Of a DNA stretch of 64,000 bases, positions 59,000-64,000 are shown piece by piece. The stretch is from Bisporella sp. PMI_857 (taxonomy: Eukaryota > Ascomycota > Leotiomycetes > Helotiales > Helotiaceae), in NCBI GenBank assembly GCA_021307315.1, contig JAJSPD010000081.1, positions 124,001 to 188,000 of the forward strand, given 5' to 3'. Made by a program: the position numbers and the translations under genes. Under the pieces are notes generated by a model. The model searched no databases, was not told where the DNA came from, and worked only from the letters and a program-made list of their open reading frames with translations. Each line of letters starts with the position of its first letter. The stretch's first letter is position 1.

Positions 59000-60599
59000 C
59001 TCGATACACTCTATAGGTACTAGGAAGTGTTTAGTGAACGATTGAGCTACTTATTTGCTTAGATAAATAAGCCATCTCACGTAATCATTGGAGCATGTAA
59101 CATACCTGATAAGCAAGTGGAACAGATATGCGAGTGGAACAGTACCCCTGCAACCACCACTACTTTTGCCCTTTGAATAGCAATTGCATCACAACTACTT
59201 AAAATATCAAGTTTCGGATCGAAATAATTAATTTATTAGCGTTCGGGCAATTGCCAGCAGTGTGTTCTAGTAATTTACATATACTGCAAATCACTGGGTC
59301 ACCTGTTCGTACTAAAGCTACAATTTGATTAAATACTGGCAAAACTTAGTTCGCTCGTAGTTTGCTTATTTTTACTAACTCTGATCAACCAGTCTGTCGG
59401 CAGATTCTGGTGCTAATTATATTAGTATATTTAACTTTTTAATATAACCAAAAAAGTAGTACAAAGCTGGTATTAAACCGATTCAATTACAGCTATTTAT
59501 TCGCGATTTCCGGGCTGTAAAATACTGTACAAGAATGTATAGGATAAGTGAGCGGGTAAGAAGGCTTGCCTGCCGAAATGGGGGATCATACCAGTATATG
59601 TGACTAGGTAAGCTGTCACAACCCAGCTACTTATATTGAAACTGTGAAGCGCATTTGACATCGAAACTAGTGAGGTGCTAACTATTGTTGACTCAGTTGA
59701 CTCAAAGTTGGACAGAAACAGGCTTAAGCAAAGTCTACGAGAAGACAGCAACATTTAGCAAGGCTACAGAAGAGAGGAGCATTTCCAGATACGCAAAATT
59801 AAGAACTTGGAGCCGCCATCTAGACAAGTATCCATCACACTCCGGGTTAATGTTTGCTGCAACATTCGCATGTGTATTTATAGTGTCTCCTTCCTCATGA
59901 CCATTTCCTCTCTCTTGCTTGAGGATACTATCTTGTGCTTGGAGAGTTAGGATGACAGTTGTCCCAACGAGACTTCTGCAACAATTGCATTATGTGTCAA
60001 CCTACGTTCATGCCTCGACACCATTTTCTCTGACGGTTCAGTATACTGTGACATGTTTCTTAACCTGGGACGTAATGAGAATCATTGATGTTGTAAAAGG
60101 TCCCTTAACATGAATAGAATACTAACTAAACCCCGCCACTTGAGTGTGCTGTCAAAAACTTCCATCTTAGCCTCAGGCAAGAAAGAAAATTGACAAAGCG
60201 CATTAACTGCATTGAGCAACACCACTTAATCACGTGTGTTCTCAGCCACCACCAGCCACATAGGAGATCCCATTGCATGACATGCTGCTCCTCTCCTTCA
60301 GGTGACGATCTACGCTTTTACGTGGGTGCTAGCCTGCGGCTCACACGAAGCCTTCGAAATTGATCAGAGTAGGAGGTCACTGCGAAACGTTGGGACACAA
60401 TCGATTAAGTCTCAGGCAGTGTGCGCTGATAGCGGCAAGCCACTGAGGCGAATACGTGACACAAACAATCAAAAACAGCAGGCTAGCATCTGGTTGGTGA
60501 TAAACCATGAAAAGGGAAGATTATCGACAGGAATAGCTTCTATAATACGTGTAGTAGAAGACGTAAGTCTGCTATAGTATGCGTCTCCGCTTGGTAATT
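59000..60599. other. AT-rich stretch upstream of HET gene 2
   Basis: This is the promoter of HET gene 2 at the left, then AT-rich sequence with no recognisable gene. Short frames at 59497-59754, 59685-59900 and 60302-60577 have no family character. Confidence 0.4.
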
Positions 60600-61260
60600 A
60601 GGCTGCCGTTCAAGCTCGAGGAACCAGATACACCAGCCTGCAACCTCCTCAACTTCAATAGGCGGAACGTGGGTCCGGATATAGTTTTCCTAGACTTGTT
60701 TGTAAAGGCATAGCTACCAAACCAAGCTTGAACGGCGACTTTGTCACCCGCGGCGAAACGAGAGGCATTTATGGTGTCGCTGTCTTAGTCGTTGTCAGTG
60801 GTTGTTCCGTCGAACGCGGGGAATAGCTCTCCAGGAGTGAAAGAAGGCTTGGTGATGTCCGACTCAGCGACCTTTAGACGCAAGGGATTCGTAACAGTGA
60901 GTTTTCTATCCCGCCGACGAATCAAGATCTTCAAGATCTCGAGAGATCTGTCCTCCACTTGTAATTATATGGAAACTCAGGTTTGTCCGGGTTGGAGTTG
61001 TTCACGGCACTCTTGAGTGTGCTGAACTGACCAAGCTGGCCTAAGAGGATAATACCCAAGGGACTGAGCTCTTCATCATCGTATAAGTCATCTGGCTCAT
61101 TATCGGCCAGCCACTGTATCCCAGCTCCATTAAAAGCCTCCCACAAGAGCTTCGGGTCGAGGCGCTCAAGGTTCCCAGCATATACTTACTGGCCCTGAAA
61201 GTATGGAAAGTTCGAGACGCCGCCAAAGTTCAACGTTGGAATTCTCTTCTCCTAAATCCT
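60600..61260 (-). pseudogene. Unidentified coding relic
   Basis: On the minus strand, stretches with clear protein-like composition follow each other in changing frames: FGGVSNFPYFQGQ (about 61230-61190), ERLDPKLLWEAFNGAGIQWL and DLYDDEELSPLGIILLGQLG (61172-61060), then TNPLRLKVAESDITKPSF with FTPGELFPAFDGT (about 60890-60800), and AAGDKVAVQAWFGSYAFTNK (about 60760-60700). Stops separate them. I do not recognise the family. The acidic DDLYDDEELSP and a beta-rich C-terminal part suggest a once-conserved fungal protein. It lies between two HET genes. Confidence 0.4.
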
Positions 61261-61553
61261 TCATTTTGCCTAAAATCCGTTTTACCCTTCTTTGGGCTCC
61301 AGAATATCAGCAGTCCAATTATCGTAATAGATATAGGCTGGAGCTACTGTAAGCGTTGCTCAGCAGTCGAGAGTGCTCATTACAATGCCAGCCATTCTAG
61401 TACTCCCAGCACTATCTTTAATTAAAGCTTATTGCCTGTATCTTTACAGCTAGTTGCATTCTCTTATTAGCAGAGTGTAAACTTCTGAAGAGGGCCGCTG
61501 TTCCCGTGGTCGGTATGCCAAGGAAAACTATATATAAACCTTTCCTGATCCTT

Positions 61554-63188
61554 CTATATCCTAATCATGCCCATGATAACCAGCGCTGGCCCCAAAAACA
61601 TGAAGCGCCCATGTGCCTCGGGTCGCAGAATGAAAGGTAGGTCGGACCCAGAAGCGTGAATCATGATATCTCCCGCCCGTACCAAGTGTGACACGAAAGC
61701 GTAACATTGGTGTCGGAAAGAATTATACCCCTCTAAGACAAAGCCTTTAGGCTCCAGGCCAACCCAGACGTATAAGCACCGTTCCTCGAGAATCTTGTAC
61801 AACTCCTCGATGCCTTTATTGCCTTGGTTTTTCGGCATCCACTTGTCACTAGAAATGCAACTCTCCAGTCCTACTCCATTACACTGATATGCTAGGAATG
61901 ACGAGTTGTATTCGCGGTGCAGTCCACTTTCCCACGGACAAGCTGTGGAGTGGATAACTCCAATGCGTCTACCCTCGAGCTGCAGGAGACCATGCTCGCT
62001 GTAAATTTGTCGTGGAGGTCGCGCCCAGCTCGCGCAGAAGTGGAAGACTCCCAATTGAATCCTCAACCGCGTGATATTCTGACGCAAATCAATAGCCCAA
62101 GACGGCAAGTCTTTGGCAGTGGTGCTTCTGTTGTGAAAGATTTGAAGGCAGGCTAGATCCTCGCTGACGTTAATGGAGTGCTTTAGGAAATCCTGATACA
62201 CTAGCGACACTGTCTTAGAATAGTCGATCTCTGGGAAGCCTATGGTTTCGTCACCCTCTTTCTTAGTCATTTCTGCAATGATGCCCAGAACTGCGAAGAC
62301 CTTGTCCTGGGGTAAAGTCGCCTCGTATAGGCTGCTGCGCATGATCATCGTGAACCAAACCTGGCGATACACTTCCCCCCGGTATTGGCGGTAGTTGCAG
62401 TCAAACTTGAACAAGACATAGGTCTGCTTGGTTCTCAGGGCTTGTTCCTGAGGGTCTTGATGGGGTCTGAAGATGTCCAGGTCTGGAAGCAACTCTTCCA
62501 TGACATACATGAACTGATCAAACGTACACTCATGGCACCCGCAGGCAATGTGGACCTCGCGAGCGGCCTGAACCTCCTGCCTGATCCAAGTCCGACGAAA
62601 CCACAGCTTGATCTTAATGAGCTCGGAGGCCGCTTTTCGCGCCGCCTTGGCATCAAAAAAAGCCTTGCGGTTCGAACCTTTTGTCCCATGGGCATTGAAC
62701 AAGGCAAAGAGTTCGGCATCATTGCCGGTCGGTAGGCCAAGCCAAACAACAACCCTGTGCGCTTTGAGATAGATGCTGAACATCAATCCCACTTGCGCAG
62801 ATTTCTCGCTGAGGTCCTTCTGGTTAATGCAGACGGCATCAATCCACAGGACACGGTCTTGTCCTAGGTGTCGAAGTTCTTGTAGTCCCTCAAAGAGATT
62901 CGCTGAGACCCAGAATGGCAACCCATTCACCTGGATCATCGACGAAGGTTGCGGGTGGTCTCCCCAAGTGTAGGATAGTGCTTCGTAACGCGCCTTCACG
63001 GAGCTTCCTGCAACTGTGGCGCCTGACTTCTTGAGGTCCACTGTGAAGAGATCACATAGAATCTGGGATTGGGGGTTGGCCGAAGAATGAACTCTCAGAA
63101 GTCGTGTCTGAGCGGGACCAAGGGGTTGGTACACCTGGCATTGCGCCTTTAATTGAGCCTCGCGCTCGGACACGTCTATACTGTTCAT
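61554..63188 (-). CDS. HET-domain protein 3, intact
   Basis: A single exon of 544 residues. The HET motifs are complete: ARYEALSYTWGD (about residues 68-79), RVLWIDAVCINQ (about 116-127) and WFRRTWIRQEVQAAREV, followed by HIACGCHECTF. Further on it has QDKVFAVLGII and the YSKTVSLVYQDF segment typical of het-6-like proteins. HET domains drive programmed cell death after fusion of incompatible hyphae and act in the cytoplasm; the partner locus is usually elsewhere. Unlike the two other HET genes here it shows no lesion, so it may be active. Its sense-strand start MNSIDVSEREAQ is the only in-frame Met near the domain. Confidence 0.92.
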   Translation of the reverse strand: MNSIDVSEREAQLKAQCQVYQPLGPAQTRLLRVHSSANPQSQILCDLFTVDLKKSGATVAGSSVKARYEALSYTWGDHPQPSSMIQVNGLPFWVSANLFEGLQELRHLGQDRVLWIDAVCINQKDLSEKSAQVGLMFSIYLKAHRVVVWLGLPTGNDAELFALFNAHGTKGSNRKAFFDAKAARKAASELIKIKLWFRRTWIRQEVQAAREVHIACGCHECTFDQFMYVMEELLPDLDIFRPHQDPQEQALRTKQTYVLFKFDCNYRQYRGEVYRQVWFTMIMRSSLYEATLPQDKVFAVLGIIAEMTKKEGDETIGFPEIDYSKTVSLVYQDFLKHSINVSEDLACLQIFHNRSTTAKDLPSWAIDLRQNITRLRIQLGVFHFCASWARPPRQIYSEHGLLQLEGRRIGVIHSTACPWESGLHREYNSSFLAYQCNGVGLESCISSDKWMPKNQGNKGIEELYKILEERCLYVWVGLEPKGFVLEGYNSFRHQCYAFVSHLVRAGDIMIHASGSDLPFILRPEAHGRFMFLGPALVIMGMIRI

Positions 63189-63828
63189 TGTTGTGGCAAG
63201 GGGACTTTAATATAATTTTAATAACACTAAAAGGACCTCTGGAGAGTTCAAGCTATCTTATAACTTCCCACTTACTATTTACCTCCTACTTAGAATCGGG
63301 GCGATAGAACGCCGAGGCCCGCATTCTTACACCACCTGGTTAGGGTATATTTACAGAGCTGTAATGCAAGTAATATACTGCATAATTTAAGATTGGGGTT
63401 AAGTTAGGTTTATATTACGCTATTAATAGCTATTGTAGAAGGAGAGTTCTTTTTAATTTTCTTATTATAGATAAGTATATAGATTTATTCGGTTAATAAG
63501 AGAAATGGAGACTTTATTGATCGCGAGATGGAATCACGAACCTCTATTTAGTGTCCTGCGCTATCTTTTTGTGGATTAAGTTAAGGGAAAATACTTAATC
63601 CTAGTCGAGTTCGGAATAAGTATATTCCGAGACTGTGCTTTTCCACCGTCATTTTTGCGGCTGCCTAGCTAGATTAATGTTGAGCTATTTGTCTTTCGCA
63701 CTAACATAGACAAGACTTCTGTCTTCCCAAAAATCCTACGCGCGTTCTGCTCGTTGGCAGCCTTGTGAGAACCCCTTCGAAATTTGCCGTACTCGTTTCT
63801 AACTCATACCAGCTCTAATACCTTAAGT
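63189..63828. promoter_or_regulatory. Divergent upstream region, HET 3 / STAND gene
   Basis: The HET 3 gene and the STAND gene diverge from this 640-bp AT-rich region, so both promoters must lie here. No specific element could be fixed. Confidence 0.35.
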
Positions 63829-64000
63829 ATGTCCGGCGTCGGAGAGGCAGGCCTTGTTCTTGGCATAATCTCTTCCATCATTTCAATTATCGATGCTACC
63901 AAGCAAGTCTACGAGGTGTTTGAAACAGCGAGGCAAGCCACCAGCTTAGCCACCAGCTTAGCCACCAACTTAGCCACAAGCTTAGCCACAAGCGTTACAC
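63829..64000 (+). CDS. STAND/NLR-type protein, N-terminus only
   Basis: The frame opens at 63829 with MSGVGEAGLVLGIISSIISI and IDATKQVYEVFETARQA, a good match to the N-terminal domain found in fungal STAND (NLR-like) and SesA-linked proteins, which usually precede a NACHT or NB-ARC core. The window ends 57 codons in, so the core and repeat domains are not seen. From residue 37 the reading frame enters a 12-nt tandem repeat coding A-T-S-L. Members of this class detect non-self or stress and provoke cell death, which fits the HET-rich surroundings. The call is from the N-domain alone and could also be a lipase/phosphorylase with the same N-domain. Confidence 0.65.
   Translation, partial: MSGVGEAGLVLGIISSIISIIDATKQVYEVFETARQATSLATSLATNLATSLATSVT
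63937..63996 (+). repeat. 12-bp in-frame tandem repeat, five units
   Basis: Five units of GCCACCAGCTTA: the first two (63937-63948, 63949-63960) are identical. The third (63961-63972) and fourth (63973-63984) differ at one base each, and the fifth (63985-63996) at more. Each unit encodes A-T-S-L or A-T-N-L. The array lies inside the N-domain of the STAND-type gene and may continue past the window. Confidence 0.9.

Noticed and set aside
1..64000. CRISPR array, rRNA genes or bacterial operons
   Set aside because: No regularly spaced repeats or conserved rRNA words were seen, and the spliced gene structure is eukaryotic.

Overview
The window reads as nuclear DNA of a filamentous ascomycete (Pezizomycotina). 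The genes have many short introns with GT..AG borders and CTNAC-like branch points. Gene classes are typical of that group: Zn2Cys6 regulators, HET-domain proteins, an RTA1 protein, DAL5-type and sugar-type MFS carriers, and a STAND/NLR N-terminus. The class is uncertain; Leotiomycetes is my guess from overall flavour only. Intact gene blocks alternate with AT-rich stretches full of stop codons and gene relics, as expected of a genome shaped by repeat-induced point mutation (RIP) and transposon decay.

Layout. 1-6.1 kb: AT-rich, with two decayed cytochrome P450 genes in tandem. 6.1-7.8 kb: an intact DHA1-like MFS exporter. 7.8-11.7 kb: no supportable gene. 11.7-12.7 kb: relic of an aminoglycoside-phosphotransferase-like kinase. 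13.5-16.1 kb: a 13-exon Zn2Cys6 regulator that is intact only once spliced. 17.5-28.2 kb: a carbohydrate block with GH31 alpha-xylosidase-like enzyme, divergent DAL5-type MFS, deoxyribose-phosphate aldolase and an intracellular GH3 beta-glucosidase with a PA14 insert. 28.8-37.2 kb: an aromatic-acid catabolism block with a gentisate 1,2-dioxygenase-like bicupin, a GFA/CENP-V-type zinc protein, a fumarylacetoacetase-family hydrolase, a divergent Zn2Cys6 regulator and a sugar-type MFS carrier. 38.0-38.7 kb: an isoprenylcysteine-methyltransferase-like membrane enzyme. 38.7-42.7 kb: AT-rich, with a GH27 alpha-galactosidase relic and two short inverted-repeat elements. 42.7-64 kb: a HET/NLR-rich arm with two HET genes each carrying a disabling lesion, one intact HET gene, a UPC2-like regulator beside an RTA1 gene, a second DAL5-type carrier, and at the right edge a STAND N-terminus carrying a 12-bp tandem repeat.

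How the genes may work together. The strongest functional unit is the gentisate-type block. Ring cleavage by the bicupin and hydrolysis by the FAH-family enzyme are consecutive steps. The regulator shares a divergent promoter with the hydrolase gene. A cluster of GTTCCGA half-sites, including a perfect inverted repeat, lies upstream of the dioxygenase, and one copy lies in the regulator/hydrolase promoter. The GH31/MFS/DERA/GH3 block may handle hemicellulose-derived oligosaccharides inside the cell. The right arm resembles a fungal allorecognition or innate-immunity neighbourhood.

Gene models were spliced by hand from reading frames and splice signals. Exon sums are in frame for the models given. 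No database search was possible, so family assignments rest on motifs and remembered family character.
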